Notes: a model not told the origin generated them from the letters alone. A stretch of DNA of 64,000 nucleotides from Halorubrum amylolyticum (GCF_004114995.1 NZ_SDJP01000006.1:1-64000), one strand, 5' to 3'; positions 8,184 to 18,105 are shown, numbered from the stretch's first letter. Numbers and translations: made by a program.

Positions 8184-9563
8184 ATGGTAATCGACCGCAT
8201 TGTCGATCGCTGCGAGACCGTCGACGGCGACCGCCCCGACCTGCCGGCGCACCTCCTCGACTGGTTCGCCGTCGCGATCGGCGGGGCGGCCCACGCCGAC
8301 TCCTCGCCCGCGATCCGCGACGGGATCGACCGGATCGCCGGGCCGACCCCCGACCCGGCGACGGACGAGACGGCCACCGTCATCCCGACCGGCGAGCCGA
8401 TGACGCCCGCGGACGCCGCGTTCGCGAACGGCGCGTTCGCGCACAGCCTCGACTTCGACGACACGCACCTCCCCTCCTCGCTGCACCCGGGCGCACCGAC
8501 GATCGCGGCCGCGCTCTCGGCCGCCGAGGCCGCCGAGGCGAGCACGGACCGGTTTCTCGCGGCGGTCGCGGCCGGCTACGACGTGGCCTGCACCGTCGGC
8601 GAGGCGGTCGGCCCCGACTCCCACTACGACCGCGGCTTCCACGTGACCGCCACCTGCGGGACCTTCGGCGCGGTCGCGGCCGCCGGCGTGGCGCGCGGGC
8701 TCGACGCCGACGGGCTCCGGAACGCCCTCGGGATCGCCGGGAGTCAGGCGGCCGGCTCCCTCCAGTTCCTCGCGAACGGCGCGTGGAACAAGCGGCTCCA
8801 CCCCGGGCTCGCCGCCCGCCGCGCGATCGAGGCGACCGATCTGGCCGCCGCTGGCGTCGTCGGCGCGGCCGACCCCCTCGACGGGGAGCACGGCTTCCTC
8901 GCGGGGTACAGCGACGACCCGAACCCCGCGGCGTTCGACCGGCTGGGCGAGCGCGACGCGGTCGCGGAGACGGGGCGCAAGCCGTACCCCTGCTGTCGGT
9001 ACCTCCACTCCGCGATCGACGGGCTCCGGGAGATCGCGCCCGCGGTCGACCCCGCCGACGTGGAGTCGATCCGGATCGCGATCCCGAGCGCCGGCGTCCG
9101 GCTCACGGGCGACCCGATCGAGGCGAAACGGCGCCCCGAGAGCTTCGTCGACTGCCAGTTCTCGGCGCCCTTCGCCGCCGCGCTCACCCTCATTGAAGGG
9201 TCGGCCGGCGCCGAGTCGTTCCTGCGGGCCGTCGGTCGGTTCGACGACCCGCCGCGCTGGGACGACCCCGAGATCCGGCGGCTGATGGAGGCGACGACCG
9301 TGACGACCGACGAGGCGATCGAGCGCCGGTTCCCCGCAGAGTGGGGCGCCGACGTGGCCGTGACCGCCGCGGGCGAGACTCGCGAGCGCTCCGTGAGCAT
9401 CCCGCTCGGCGAGCCCGCAAAGCCGATGTCCGACGCCGACGCGCGGGCGAAGGCCGAGGGATTGCTCGCCGGCACCGGCGTCGACGCCGACCGCCTGACG
9501 GCGGTGATCGAGTCGCTCGACGGGCGATCGGTCGCGGAGCTGGTGGACGCGGCGACGGTGTGA
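8184..9563 (+). CDS. MmgE/PrpD family protein
   Basis: The 459-residue protein belongs to the family that includes 2-methylcitrate dehydratase (PrpD) and cis-aconitate decarboxylase. Family features: AHSLDFDDTHLPSSLHPG (the conserved D-D-T-H region), AGYDVACTVGEA, FHVTATCGTFGAVAAA and HPGLAARRAIEATDLA. The C-terminal lid region contains KPYPCCRYLHSAIDG. No prpB or prpC is next to it, so a methylcitrate-cycle role is not supported by context; the substrate is best left as an unassigned organic acid. The ATG follows an ordinary intergenic region of 90 nt. Confidence 0.87.
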   Translation: MVIDRIVDRCETVDGDRPDLPAHLLDWFAVAIGGAAHADSSPAIRDGIDRIAGPTPDPATDETATVIPTGEPMTPADAAFANGAFAHSLDFDDTHLPSSLHPGAPTIAAALSAAEAAEASTDRFLAAVAAGYDVACTVGEAVGPDSHYDRGFHVTATCGTFGAVAAAGVARGLDADGLRNALGIAGSQAAGSLQFLANGAWNKRLHPGLAARRAIEATDLAAAGVVGAADPLDGEHGFLAGYSDDPNPAAFDRLGERDAVAETGRKPYPCCRYLHSAIDGLREIAPAVDPADVESIRIAIPSAGVRLTGDPIEAKRRPESFVDCQFSAPFAAALTLIEGSAGAESFLRAVGRFDDPPRWDDPEIRRLMEATTVTTDEAIERRFPAEWGADVAVTAAGETRERSVSIPLGEPAKPMSDADARAKAEGLLAGTGVDADRLTAVIESLDGRSVAELVDAATV

Positions 9564-9614
9564 AAGGAATGAGGTCTAGCGGTTCTGTCGGCGACCTCGC
9601 GGTCAGCCGGAGCG

Positions 9615-10067
9615 CTACTCGTCCTCGCTCGGCTTCCCGACGATCACCGGGCGGTCGGCGTTGAGCAGGACGGTCTGGCTGACGCTGCCGAACAGCGCCT
9701 TCCCGACCGGCGAGCGCTTGCGCATCCCGATGACGATCGCGTCCACGTCCCGGTCGTCGGCGACTTCGAGGATCGCCTCGGCCGCGTCCCCGACGTGGAG
9801 CTCCCGGTCGTGAACGATCCCGAGCTCGTCGAGCCGCGCCTCCACGTCGGTGAGTGAGTCGGGAATTCCGCGGAGCTCCTCGATCGACTCGTTGACCTCG
9901 TCGATGACGGACGACCCGGCCTCGTCGGCCGGCGCGTCGACCGACTCGTACACGTGCAACAGGGTGACCTCGATCTCCGCCGGCTCGACGGGGAGCGATT
10001 CGAGGATGCCGGCCTGCGAGAGCGCGCGCTTCGACTCGATGTCGACCGGCAACAGGACGTGGTACAT
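9615..10067 (-). CDS. Universal stress protein family protein
   Basis: A 150-residue UspA-fold protein, cytoplasmic and probably dimeric. The first strand reads [12 protein letters not shown], and the nucleotide-binding end motif is [20 protein letters not shown] followed by RPVIVGKPS, matching the G-2x-G-9x-G-S/T pattern of ATP-binding Usp proteins. It is convergent with the MmgE/PrpD gene (51 nt between stops). Usp proteins are numerous in haloarchaea and the specific role is unknown. Confidence 0.87.
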   Translation of the reverse strand: MYHVLLPVDIESKRALSQAGILESLPVEPAEIEVTLLHVYESVDAPADEAGSSVIDEVNESIEELRGIPDSLTDVEARLDELGIVHDRELHVGDAAEAILEVADDRDVDAIVIGMRKRSPVGKALFGSVSQTVLLNADRPVIVGKPSEDE

Positions 10068-10114
10068 ACCCCACGATTCAGCACGGCTTCCCTTAAAAGC
10101 GACCGTCGGAGCAA

Positions 10115-11401
10115 TCAGTCCCGCCGCGTCGCGAACCGGGTGACGGCGGCCGCCGAGAGCGCGCCCATGACCGCGATGCCCGCGAGGACGACGAACAGCT
10201 CGCGCGGCCCGGCCCGGGTGAGGACCGCGCCCGAGAGCGCGGCGCCGAGCGACCCGACGCCGAAGATCCCGAGGTACGTGTAGCCGAACGAGATGCCGCG
10301 CGCCTCGCTCGGGGAGTAGGCCGCCACCGTCGCCTGCGAGAGCGGCTGGACCGTGAACAGCGCGACGCCGAGGGCGAGCGAGGCCGCGAGGAACGTCACC
10401 GTGGTCCGCCCCGCGGGAACGAACAGGAGCGCGAGGGCCGCCAGAATCCCCATCAGCGCCATCAGTCCGCGCTCGGGCGGCACGCGGTCGGCGATCCGCC
10501 CGCCGAGGTATTGCCCGAACACGCCGACGGTGAGGACCGCCACGTACAGGTACCGGCCCACGTCGAACTCCTCGGCGTACGGGCTCTCCGGATCGATGAG
10601 CTGCACGTCGATCAGCCCGCCGAGCACGTCGCTGAGGAGATCCGGCAGGAACGTGAGGAACGTTCGGTAGTAGAGTCCGCTGAACGTGACGAACGCGAAC
10701 ACGATCAGGAACCCGCCGGCGAGCAGCACGCGGGTGTCGTCGACGATCGTCGCCGCCGAGATCTCGCCTTTGGTGCCGCCGCCCTCTCCGTCACCGTCGC
10801 CGTCACTGTCACCGTCGCCGTCACCGGCCTCGGCCCCCCGGTCGGTCATCGCGGCGCCGACGTCGACGGTCGCCCCGTAGGCGGCGACGACGACCACGGG
10901 AGCCGTGAGCGCGGCGGCGACGATCCGCCAGTCGAACGCCAACAGCAGGAGCGCGGTCGCCAGCGGTCCCAGAGCGATCCCGAGGTTCCCGCCGATCCCG
11001 TGGTAGCCGAGCGCGGTCCCTCGCTGGTCCACCGTCTTCGAGAGCAGCGACAGCCCCGCCGGGTGGTAGACGCTCGCGGTGATCCCCCACGCGCCGATCG
11101 CGACCGCGAGCGTGAGGAGGTTGGGCGCGACGCTCACGAGCAGGAACGAGCCGGCCATCCCCGCGAGACACGCGAGGATGAGCGGCTTCGATCCGAAGCG
11201 GTCGACTAGGATTCCGCCGGGCAGCGCCCCGACGCCGAACAGCCCGTAGCCGACCGTCACGACGAGCCCGAGGGCGGCCGCCGTCGTCGAGAACTCCCCG
11301 ATCCACACGGTCAACAGGATCGGGATCGACAGCTCGTAGGTGTGGACGAGCCCGTGCGAGCCGGCGGTGAAGGCCACGATCCGTCGTTCGGCGCGGTCCA
11401 T
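10115..11401 (-). CDS. MFS transporter
   Basis: A 428-residue, 12-helix major facilitator transporter. The signature loop between helices 2 and 3 reads [17 protein letters not shown], and the matching loop in the second half is [14 protein letters not shown] central cytoplasmic loop of about 40 residues is very acidic and repetitive (runs of Asp-Gly-Asp from GAC/GGC repeats near 10790-10830). The loop [19 protein letters not shown] is hydrophilic and probably extracytoplasmic. The substrate is unknown. A second MFS gene lies just upstream on the same strand (105 nt apart); the two are not close copies. Confidence 0.87.
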   Translation of the reverse strand: MDRAERRIVAFTAGSHGLVHTYELSIPILLTVWIGEFSTTAAALGLVVTVGYGLFGVGALPGGILVDRFGSKPLILACLAGMAGSFLLVSVAPNLLTLAVAIGAWGITASVYHPAGLSLLSKTVDQRGTALGYHGIGGNLGIALGPLATALLLLAFDWRIVAAALTAPVVVVAAYGATVDVGAAMTDRGAEAGDGDGDSDGDGDGEGGGTKGEISAATIVDDTRVLLAGGFLIVFAFVTFSGLYYRTFLTFLPDLLSDVLGGLIDVQLIDPESPYAEEFDVGRYLYVAVLTVGVFGQYLGGRIADRVPPERGLMALMGILAALALLFVPAGRTTVTFLAASLALGVALFTVQPLSQATVAAYSPSEARGISFGYTYLGIFGVGSLGAALSGAVLTRAGPRELFVVLAGIAVMGALSAAAVTRFATRRD

Positions 11402-11506
11402 TGGGGACGGGTTCTCTGTCGGCCGGCATAGGTCCGAGGGTACCCGCCGCGGTTGCCGCGAGACGGGAGGCGGCGGGTGCGGGTGCGAGGGGCGCCAGGA
11501 GCGGGA

Positions 11507-12700
11507 TCACTCCGCCATCGCCGTCTCCCCGACGGGCGGGTCCGACCGGATGACGGCGACGACGAGGACGGCGGCGACGAGACACACCCCGGACAGCAGC
11601 GTCCAGCTCGCCCGGTAGTCGAAGGCGTCCGCGAGGTAGCCGAAGGCGGGCGGCGCGAACAGCGCCCCCGAGGTCAACGCGAGCTGGCACCCCGCGGTCG
11701 CGCTTCCCATCTGCTCCGAGGGGACGAGCGTCGCCATACAGGAGTAGTAGACGCCGGTGAACCCGAGGACGAAGAAGCCGAGCGCCGCGAACGCGATCCC
11801 GGCGTTCGTCTGCGTCGAGGTCCGCGCGACGACGAGAAACAGGGCCGCGCTGGCGACCGTCTGTACGAGCAGGATCGCCCCGATCCGGGTCTGCGGGTCG
11901 CCGGGGAGGTGATCGGAGAGCCAGCCGCCCAGCAGCCGCCCGCCGCTTCCGAACAGCTGGACGATCGCGAGCACGACGCCGCCGAACGCGACCGACGCGC
12001 CGATCGACTCTTCGACGTAGAGCACGGTGTACCCCGTGGTCGTGAACAGCGCGGCGCCGAGAAACAGCCCGGAGACGGCCAACAGCACGTACGGCCGGTT
12101 CGACGCCAGCCCGCGGAGGTCCGGATAGCTGCTCGTGCCGCCCCCCGCGCCGCGGTAGAGGACGTAGAAGCCGGCCGCGACGACGACGCCGACCCCGGCC
12201 GCGATGAGGAACCCGATCTCCCAGAAGAAGTAGCCCGCGAGCCCGGTGACGAGCAGGGCACTGATCCCGCTGCCGCCGGTGACGCCGACCTGCTTGATCC
12301 CCATTGCGGTGTTCTGGCGGCCGGGCGCGATGCTGTCGTACACCGCCTTGTTCGTCCCGGGCATCGCGGTGCTGTACACCGAGCCGAGCAGGAAGACGGC
12401 CGCCAGAAGCAGCGCGTACGTCGGCGCGCCGGCGACGAGCACCATTCCGGCGGCGAGCCCGACGAGCCCGAGCGAGAGCGTTCGCCGCTCGCCGAACCGG
12501 TCCGTGAGCGCGCCGACCGGCAGCAGGAACACCGCGTAGCCGAGCGTGAGCGTCGTGACGACGATGCCGACCCTGAACCGTGAGAGCCCGAACTCGTCCC
12601 GGAAGAAGGGGGTCGCCGCGAAGACGGTGTAGTAACAGATGCTCGCCGACACCTGCCACAGCGTGACCAGCGACACCGTCCGCCAGTAGGCGCGATCCAT
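11507..12700 (-). CDS. MFS transporter
   Basis: A 397-residue, 12-helix major facilitator protein. The N-terminus reads MDRAYWRTVSLVTLWQV and the helix 2-3 loop is LPVGALTDRFGERRTLSLG; the second-half loop is GGWLSDHLPGDPQTR. The pattern is that of an oxalate/formate-type or nitrate-type MFS carrier, but no substrate can be assigned. Two MFS genes side by side may reflect related substrates or an old duplication; identity between them is low by eye. Confidence 0.85.
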   Translation of the reverse strand: MDRAYWRTVSLVTLWQVSASICYYTVFAATPFFRDEFGLSRFRVGIVVTTLTLGYAVFLLPVGALTDRFGERRTLSLGLVGLAAGMVLVAGAPTYALLLAAVFLLGSVYSTAMPGTNKAVYDSIAPGRQNTAMGIKQVGVTGGSGISALLVTGLAGYFFWEIGFLIAAGVGVVVAAGFYVLYRGAGGGTSSYPDLRGLASNRPYVLLAVSGLFLGAALFTTTGYTVLYVEESIGASVAFGGVVLAIVQLFGSGGRLLGGWLSDHLPGDPQTRIGAILLVQTVASAALFLVVARTSTQTNAGIAFAALGFFVLGFTGVYYSCMATLVPSEQMGSATAGCQLALTSGALFAPPAFGYLADAFDYRASWTLLSGVCLVAAVLVVAVIRSDPPVGETAMAE

Positions 12701-12864
12701 TCACCGTCAGCCACCGCATCCCGATCCATAAGCGGTCCGCTCTCGGCAATCGGCGGTCGCCGCGGCGGCCGGCGGAACTACGGGACCCCAGTCCCCCGCC
12801 ACCGGTCCGAGCACGGATCGCCACGACGCGAATCCTTATGCGACGCGGCGGTGCACGTCAGCGT

Positions 12865-14127
12865 ATGCCACGAGACTGGCGCGATTCGGTCGATCTCACC
12901 GAACGGCAGGCGCTCGTTCGGCGGAGCATCCGCGACCTCTGTTCGGAGTTCGACGACGAGTACTGGCGGGAGCGCGACCGCACGGCCACCTACCCGCAGG
13001 AGTTCGTCGACCGGCTCGCCGCCGACGGCTGGCTCGGCATGCTGATCCCCGAGGAGTACGGCGGCGTGGGGATGTCGACCAGCGAGGCGGTCGTGATGAT
13101 GGAGGAGATCGCGGCCAGCGGCGGCGGGTTCGCCGCGCCCCAGTCGATCCACGGCGGGATCTACAACTCCGTCCCCATCGTGAAGTACGCCGACGAGGAG
13201 CTGAAGGCGGAGCTACTTCCGAAGGTCGCCGCGGGCGAGGAGACGATCCAGGCGTTCGGGCTGACCGAGCCGAACGCCGGCTCCGACTCGACGGCGATGA
13301 CGACGCGAGCGGAGCGCGAGGCGCGGAGCGCCTCGGACCGAAGCGCCTCGGAACGGAGCGGCACCGCCGCGGAACGCGACGGCGACGAGTACGTGATCAA
13401 CGGCGAGAAGGTGTGGATCTCCCGCGTGGAGGACAGCGACTACCTCGTGTTGATGGCGCGGACGACCCCCCGCGAGGAGGTCGACAAGCGGACCCGCGGC
13501 ATCTCGATGATCCTCGTCGACCTGGAGGACGCCTACGCCGACGGGCTGGAGATCGAGCGCATCCCCAAGACGGCGAGTCGAGCGGTCCACTCCTACCAGC
13601 TCTACTTCGACGACGTGCACGTGCCGGCGTCGAACCTGATCGGGGAGGAGGGCGAGGGGTTCTACCAGGTCCTCGACGGACTCAACGAGGAGCGGCTGGT
13701 GATCGCCGCGGAGTGTCTCGGCCTCGGCGAGACCGCGCTGGAAAGCGGGATCGACTACGCCACCGAGCGCGAGGTGTTCGGCGGGCCGATCGGCGCCAAT
13801 CAGGCGATCCAGCACCCGCTCGCGGAGGCGTACGCCGACCTGCTCGCCGCGAAGAAGGTGATCTACGACGCCGCCGACCGACTCGACGACCTCGACCGGA
13901 CCGAGGCCGGCGCCGAGGCGAACGTCGCGAAGTACCTCGCGGCCGAGGCCGCGTTCGAGGCCGCCGACGCCGCGGTCCAGACCCACGGCGGGTTCGGCGT
14001 CGCGCGCGAGTACGACGTGGAGCGGTACCTCCGCGAGGCCCGGCTGACCCGGCTCGTCCCGGTGACCCAACAGCTCGCGCTCAACTACCTCGGCGAGCGC
14101 GTGCTCGGGCTCCCGCGGTCGTACTGA
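12865..14127 (+). CDS. Acyl-CoA dehydrogenase
   Basis: An FAD-dependent dehydrogenase catalysing alpha,beta-oxidation of an acyl-CoA in fatty acid or branched-chain amino acid breakdown. The 420-residue protein has the family blocks AFGLTEPNAGSDS (FAD/substrate loop), INGEKVWISRVEDSDY, DGLNEERLVIAAECLGLG and the C-terminal QTHGGFGVAREYDVERYLREARL. The start at 12865 (MPRDWRDSV) lies about 29 nt after a TATA-like TCCTTATG, consistent with a leaderless message; an upstream in-frame ATG at 12838 overlaps that box. Between NAGSDSTAMTT and DGDEYVINGEK there is an extra Ala/Ser/Glu/Arg-rich segment of about 22 residues encoded by imperfect DNA repeats (13305-13380). Confidence 0.9.
   Translation: MPRDWRDSVDLTERQALVRRSIRDLCSEFDDEYWRERDRTATYPQEFVDRLAADGWLGMLIPEEYGGVGMSTSEAVVMMEEIAASGGGFAAPQSIHGGIYNSVPIVKYADEELKAELLPKVAAGEETIQAFGLTEPNAGSDSTAMTTRAEREARSASDRSASERSGTAAERDGDEYVINGEKVWISRVEDSDYLVLMARTTPREEVDKRTRGISMILVDLEDAYADGLEIERIPKTASRAVHSYQLYFDDVHVPASNLIGEEGEGFYQVLDGLNEERLVIAAECLGLGETALESGIDYATEREVFGGPIGANQAIQHPLAEAYADLLAAKKVIYDAADRLDDLDRTEAGAEANVAKYLAAEAAFEAADAAVQTHGGFGVAREYDVERYLREARLTRLVPVTQQLALNYLGERVLGLPRSY
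13305..13380 (+). repeat. Imperfect short tandem repeats inside the acyl-CoA dehydrogenase gene
   Basis: The segment is built from variants of GGAGCG, GAGCGCCTCGGA and GAAGCGCCTCGGAA. It encodes a Ser/Arg/Glu/Ala-rich loop not found in typical acyl-CoA dehydrogenases. The frame is preserved, suggesting an in-frame expansion. Confidence 0.6.
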
Positions 14128-14312
14128 CCCGGCTGTTAGCCCAGAGTCGTCGAGCGCGTATAAACAGCCGCCGGCACCACTCGATCGCGTATGGACACCA
14201 ACCCCAATCGCGCACAACACCCACTCCCGATCTCAAGCCGTCGCTCCGCATCCCCGGTCGAAACGAGAGAACCGCGAAAACGCGTCCCGTCGGTCCGAGG
14301 TCGAAACCGGCG

Positions 14313-14966
14313 TTAGCGGGCCGCGGCGGCGACGCGCTCGCGCTCCTCCTTCTGCGAGATGGAGTAGGAGCGCTCGGGGTCGTAGTCCGCGGCCGTGACG
14401 AGCTCGTTGGCGAGCGCCTCGGCGGCGGCGGTGCTCGACTTGTACGTCGCGTTGGCGACGCCGTCGGAGATGAACAGCAGGGCCTGATCGACGCGGCGCT
14501 GGGGAGCGACGTCGACCGCCTTGGGGACGGAGATCCCGCCGTACTTCAGCCGAACGGTCTCCTCGCGGGGCGCGGCGTTCTCGACGGCCGTCACGAGGAT
14601 CTGGACCGGGTTCCCCTCGGTCCGCTCGTGGATGATGTCGAAGGCGTCGCGGACGATCCGGGTCGCCTGCTGTTTCTTGCCCGTGTTCTCGTCGGTCTGC
14701 ATCAGGCGGTTGATCATCCGCTCGACCAGGGAGATCTCGCTTTTCTTGAACTGTTTTGACGCGTGACGGCCCATGGTGTGGGCGATGGGCGTCACGGTCA
14801 TGTAGCGCTTCGTCGAGGGGTCCTCGTAGGCGATCTCGGTGACGTCCCAGACGCCGAACAGCTTGGCGTTCTCGTTGGCTGCCTCGCTGGACGCGGGCGC
14901 GTCCGGCTCCGGCTCGTCGGCGGCGACGTCCTCGTCGGACGGCGCCTCGGTCTCCTCACCGCTCAT
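14313..14966 (-). CDS. rps7: 30S ribosomal protein S7
   Basis: Head protein of the small ribosomal subunit. The 217-residue protein starts with an acidic haloarchaeal extension ([19 protein letters not shown]) and then the S7 core: [56 protein letters not shown] and [15 protein letters not shown]. Its ATG overlaps the rps12 stop by four bases (14963-14966), so the two are translationally coupled. No elongation factor fusA follows within the window: the next gene is the convergent acyl-CoA dehydrogenase, 185 nt away. Confidence 0.97.
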   Translation of the reverse strand: MSGEETEAPSDEDVAADEPEPDAPASSEAANENAKLFGVWDVTEIAYEDPSTKRYMTVTPIAHTMGRHASKQFKKSEISLVERMINRLMQTDENTGKKQQATRIVRDAFDIIHERTEGNPVQILVTAVENAAPREETVRLKYGGISVPKAVDVAPQRRVDQALLFISDGVANATYKSSTAAAEALANELVTAADYDPERSYSISQKEERERVAAAAR

Positions 14967-15391
14967 CTGACGGGCTTCTCCGCGTTTCCGCGAACCAGTT
15001 CGATCATGGAGACGCCGTTGACTTTCTCGACCTTGTAGTTGACACCGGAAAGGTCGCCCATCGCGCGACCCTTCGCCCCGCCGATCCCGGCGATCGTGAC
15101 CTCGTCGTGCTCGTCGATGAACGAGATGGCGCCGTCACCGGGACAGAACGCGGTGACCTGCTTCCCGTTCTTGATGAGCTGCACGCGGACGCACTTTCGG
15201 ATCGCCGAGTTCGGCTGCTTTGCCTCGATCCCGACCTTCTCCAGCACGATCCCGCGGGCCTGCGGGGCGCCTTCGAGGGGGTCGGACTTCTTCTTGAGCC
15301 CGCGCTCTCGCCGAGCGTACTCGGAGTCGGACCAGCGGCGCTTCTGCCGGTCCTGTTTGAGCTTACGGGCCGCGTATTTTCCGTTCGCCAT
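14963..15391 (-). CDS. rps12: 30S ribosomal protein S12
   Basis: Decoding-site protein of the small subunit. The 142-residue protein has the archaeal S12 signature [20 protein letters not shown] and the loop [20 protein letters not shown]. It is the first gene of the rps12-rps7 pair. The ATG at 15391 is about 28 nt downstream of a TATA-like CTTAAGTAG, so the pair appears to have its own promoter rather than depending only on the rpo operon upstream. Confidence 0.97.
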   Translation of the reverse strand: MANGKYAARKLKQDRQKRRWSDSEYARRERGLKKKSDPLEGAPQARGIVLEKVGIEAKQPNSAIRKCVRVQLIKNGKQVTAFCPGDGAISFIDEHDEVTIAGIGGAKGRAMGDLSGVNYKVEKVNGVSMIELVRGNAEKPVR

Positions 15392-15414
15392 CGTACATCC
15401 ACTTCCGAACGGAG

Positions 15415-15425
15415 CTACTTAAGCG
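15415..15425 (-). promoter_or_regulatory. TATA-like box of rps12-rps7
   Basis: On the minus strand this reads CGCTTAAGTAG, centred about 28 nt before the rps12 ATG at 15391. The spacing fits a leaderless archaeal promoter. Confidence 0.45.
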
Positions 15426-15514
15426 TCGTCTTTCGACGCGGAGAAACGCCCTCAGATCGCTCGAACGGTACCTCTCGTCCGTTCTGAGAGTGTTTTGCGA
15501 AACGAGACGATCGA

Positions 15515-15571
15515 AAACGACGGGCGCTCTCGCCGGCTTACCGGCTCAACGGTTTCGAGCGCCCGTCGTTT
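15515..15571. terminator. Long nested hairpin between the lipoprotein gene and rps12
   Basis: AAACGACGGGCGCTC (15515-15529) pairs perfectly with GAGCGCCCGTCGTTT (15557-15571). The 27-nt loop contains a second hairpin, GCCGG(CTTA)CCGGC. It sits 44 nt after the stop of the lipoprotein gene and before the rps12 promoter on the same strand, where a transcription stop would be expected. There is no clear T-tract, so a processing site or regulatory RNA structure is also possible. Confidence 0.5.
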
Positions 15572-15614
15572 CGTCTGGAACCGAACCGGAACGATTCAGA
15601 AACGCGTCCGCAAG

Positions 15615-16427
15615 TCAGGCGCTCGTCTCCTCGCGCGCCTCCTCGACCCACTCCGGTTCCGACACCGTCGCGCCGAGGTCGCGGTAGTCGATGTCGACGT
15701 CGACGGTCGCCTCCTGGTCGTCGTGCGGGCCCGCCCACGACTGTTCGAGTCGCGGCACCACGCCGGACTCGTACACGTGAACCGTCGCCGACGCCGTCTC
15801 GACCGTCTCGGGGACGTTCCGGTCGCCCTCGAAGGCGTCGGCGGTGAACCGCGCGGTCGGCTCGCCGCGCACCTCTCCCTCGCCGTCGCTCGTCGGGTTC
15901 CACAGGTTCAGTCCCTCGTACTCCGTCTCGCCGCTCGCCGTCTCTCCTTCGACGCGAATCCCGGTCACGACCTCCGAGCGCATCGCCCCTTCGAGGCCGT
16001 CGACCGATCGGTCGACCGACTGGCGGCCGTACTGCGTCTCGCCGCCGATCCGCTGGCGGACCAGCGCCTCGCCGTCGGCGACGTACAGCTCCGACACGTC
16101 GGTCTCCTCGGTCTCCGTCAGCTCCTGTCGCACGTACTGGCGCCCGTTCTCGAGGTCGTAGGCGGACTCGTACTCCTGGGAGGGAAGCCACCGGCTCGGC
16201 TCCGCGTCCCCGTCGTGGGTCGTCTCCGCCGTCGAGAACAGCGTGGCGCCCCCGGCGTCGACGAGCGCCTCGACGTGGCTCTCCGAGAGGGCCGCCACGT
16301 CGAGGCCGTCCTCGTCCCGCCAGTCGACCTCGGGAAACGGGCGGTCCGGTCCGCCGCCGTCGAGACAGCCGGCGATTCCGACGGCGACTCCGGTCCCGAC
16401 TCCGGTGAGAAAGCCTCTGCGGTCCAT
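15615..16427 (-). CDS. Haloarchaeal Tat lipoprotein of unknown function
   Basis: The 270-residue protein begins MDRRGFLTGVGTGVAVGIAGC, a Tat motif followed by a lipobox at Cys21, so it is exported and lipid-anchored. The exported part contains repeated beta-strand-like segments, including a DNGRQYVRQELT-type stretch written ENGRQYVRQEL, and recalls haloarchaeal DUF7537-type lipoproteins. No enzymatic motif is visible. Its position is odd: it lies between nusA and rps12, which are normally neighbours in archaeal rpo/str operons, with 44 nt to nusA and 223 nt to rps12. Confidence 0.75.
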   Translation of the reverse strand: MDRRGFLTGVGTGVAVGIAGCLDGGGPDRPFPEVDWRDEDGLDVAALSESHVEALVDAGGATLFSTAETTHDGDAEPSRWLPSQEYESAYDLENGRQYVRQELTETEETDVSELYVADGEALVRQRIGGETQYGRQSVDRSVDGLEGAMRSEVVTGIRVEGETASGETEYEGLNLWNPTSDGEGEVRGEPTARFTADAFEGDRNVPETVETASATVHVYESGVVPRLEQSWAGPHDDQEATVDVDIDYRDLGATVSEPEWVEEAREETSA

Positions 16428-16471
16428 GCCGCGACAAACGAGCGCGTCGGCAAAAGGGCGTGGGTTCCGCG

Positions 16472-16891
16472 TCAGGTGAGCTGGATGTCGTCGATGTCGA
16501 AGTGCCGCTCCGCCAGCGTCCGCGCCGTCTCGATGTTGGCGCCGTCCGCGCCGATGGCGACGCCGCGGTCCGGCTCCGGCACCTCGACGTACGCGACCCG
16601 GTCGTTCTGCTCGGAGATCGTCACGGCGTTGACCGCCGCGGGCGAGAGCGCGCTCGCGACGAACGCCTCTGCGGTGTCGGCGTCCTCCACCAGTTCGACG
16701 GACTTGCCGAGTCGGCGCTCCGCCTCCTCGACGGTCTCGCCGGCCTGTCCGATCGCGGCGGCCATCTCGCCGGCCGGCACGAGGAACACGAGCCGGTCGC
16801 CCTCCACGAGGCAGTCCTTCGGCGCGACCCCGGTCAGCTCGTCGAAGCGACCGATGTAGCGCCGGGCCTCGTCGGAGAGCTCGACGTACAT
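16472..16891 (-). CDS. nusA: NusA-like transcription factor (KH domains)
   Basis: Archaeal NusA homologue of 139 residues, consisting only of two KH RNA-binding domains, without the S1 and N-terminal domains of bacterial NusA. The GxxG-like loop reads GEMAAAIGQAGETVEEAER in the first KH and DRGVAIGADGANIETAR in the second. Its ATG overlaps the rpoA2 stop by one base (16891), so it is in the RNA polymerase operon and probably binds nascent RNA during elongation or termination. Confidence 0.92.
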   Translation of the reverse strand: MYVELSDEARRYIGRFDELTGVAPKDCLVEGDRLVFLVPAGEMAAAIGQAGETVEEAERRLGKSVELVEDADTAEAFVASALSPAAVNAVTISEQNDRVAYVEVPEPDRGVAIGADGANIETARTLAERHFDIDDIQLT

Positions 16892-18105
16892 TAGTCGTCG
16901 CCCACGACGCGCGACCCCATCCGGAGGTCGACGTCGCCGGTACCGAGCGAGATCGGCTTGCCGGCGATGACGTTCTCGATGACCCCGTCGAGCTCGTCGT
17001 ACTCGCCGTGGATCGCGGCGTCGAGCAGGTGATTGACCGTCACCTCGAACGCCGCGCGCGCGAGCACGGAGTCCTTCGAGCCCGAGATGCCGTGGCGACC
17101 GATCGACTCGATCTCGCCGTTGTTCGTCATGATGTCGGCCACCAGCATCAGGTGGCGGACGTTCACGTCGTCGAGCCCCTGCTCTTCGAGCGTGTTCTTC
17201 GTCTCGTCGATGATCGTCTCGCGGGCCGCCTCGACCCCGAGGTTGCGGTAGATCTCGTGGATGTTGTTACACGTCGTGCGCGAGGCGTCGACGCCCTCGA
17301 TGTCGAGGGCGTCGCCGAACGCCGACCCCTCGGTGTAGAGGACGAACTCCTCGTCGCCCTCGATCTCCTCTTTCCGGATGACGACGCGTTCGATCTCCTC
17401 GATCCCCTTGAACACGATCTCCCGGAGCCGCTCGACGAGCTGGAGCAGCTCGCGGTAGCTCGGCTCGTTCGGGCCGAACTCCACGACGGTCCCCGACTGC
17501 CGGGCGTCGACGCCGAGCGAGTCCTCGATCGTCTCGGCGATGATCCCGGCGACCTCGGACGGGTCCGACTGGGTCGGCCACCGTTCGAGGAGGGTGTCGT
17601 CGTTCAGGTCGATCCGCACCAGCATGTCCGCGACGTTCGTCGACACGTCGCCGAGCGCGAGGATGCGCGTCGCCTCGATGGACCAGACGACCTCGTGGGC
17701 CTTCTCGCGGTCCGTGGCGTGCTCGCCTTCGAGGTGAACGGTCATCATCGGCGTGTCCGGCGTCTTCCGGGCGTCCACCAGCTCGATGAGCCGGGGAAGC
17801 CCCTGCGTGACGTCGATTTCTGCAACCCCAGCGTAATGGAACGTATTCATTGTCATCTGGGTCCCGGGTTCACCGATCGATTGGGCAGAAACAGTGCCCA
17901 CAGGGTCCAGAGGATCAACCCGCGTCTCGCGGTACCGGTTCTCGACGCCCGTCGCGATCTCGGTCGCCTGCTCGACGGTGACCCCGCCGGCCTCCCCGGC
18001 CTTCCGGTCGATCGCCTCGTACACCTCGCCTTTGAGGCGGGTGGGAAGCTCCGTGGCCTCCACGACCGCCTCGATGTCGTCGGTGACGTGGTCGTACTCA
18101 GTCAT
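16891..18105 (-). CDS. rpoA2: DNA-directed RNA polymerase subunit A''
   Basis: C-terminal part of the largest RNA polymerase subunit, split from A' in archaea. The 404-residue protein contains the bridge-helix/trigger-loop region: [20 protein letters not shown] and [18 protein letters not shown]. It starts eight bases inside the end of rpoA1 (18098-18105), giving translational coupling for 1:1 assembly. No intein interrupts the conserved sites. Confidence 0.97.
   Translation of the reverse strand: MTEYDHVTDDIEAVVEATELPTRLKGEVYEAIDRKAGEAGGVTVEQATEIATGVENRYRETRVDPLDPVGTVSAQSIGEPGTQMTMNTFHYAGVAEIDVTQGLPRLIELVDARKTPDTPMMTVHLEGEHATDREKAHEVVWSIEATRILALGDVSTNVADMLVRIDLNDDTLLERWPTQSDPSEVAGIIAETIEDSLGVDARQSGTVVEFGPNEPSYRELLQLVERLREIVFKGIEEIERVVIRKEEIEGDEEFVLYTEGSAFGDALDIEGVDASRTTCNNIHEIYRNLGVEAARETIIDETKNTLEEQGLDDVNVRHLMLVADIMTNNGEIESIGRHGISGSKDSVLARAAFEVTVNHLLDAAIHGEYDELDGVIENVIAGKPISLGTGDVDLRMGSRVVGDD

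Noticed and set aside
10821-12824. A 667-codon minus-strand frame spanning both MFS genes
   Set aside because: The frame is a GC-skew shadow without conserved domains; both MFS genes lie in other frames with complete transporter motifs.
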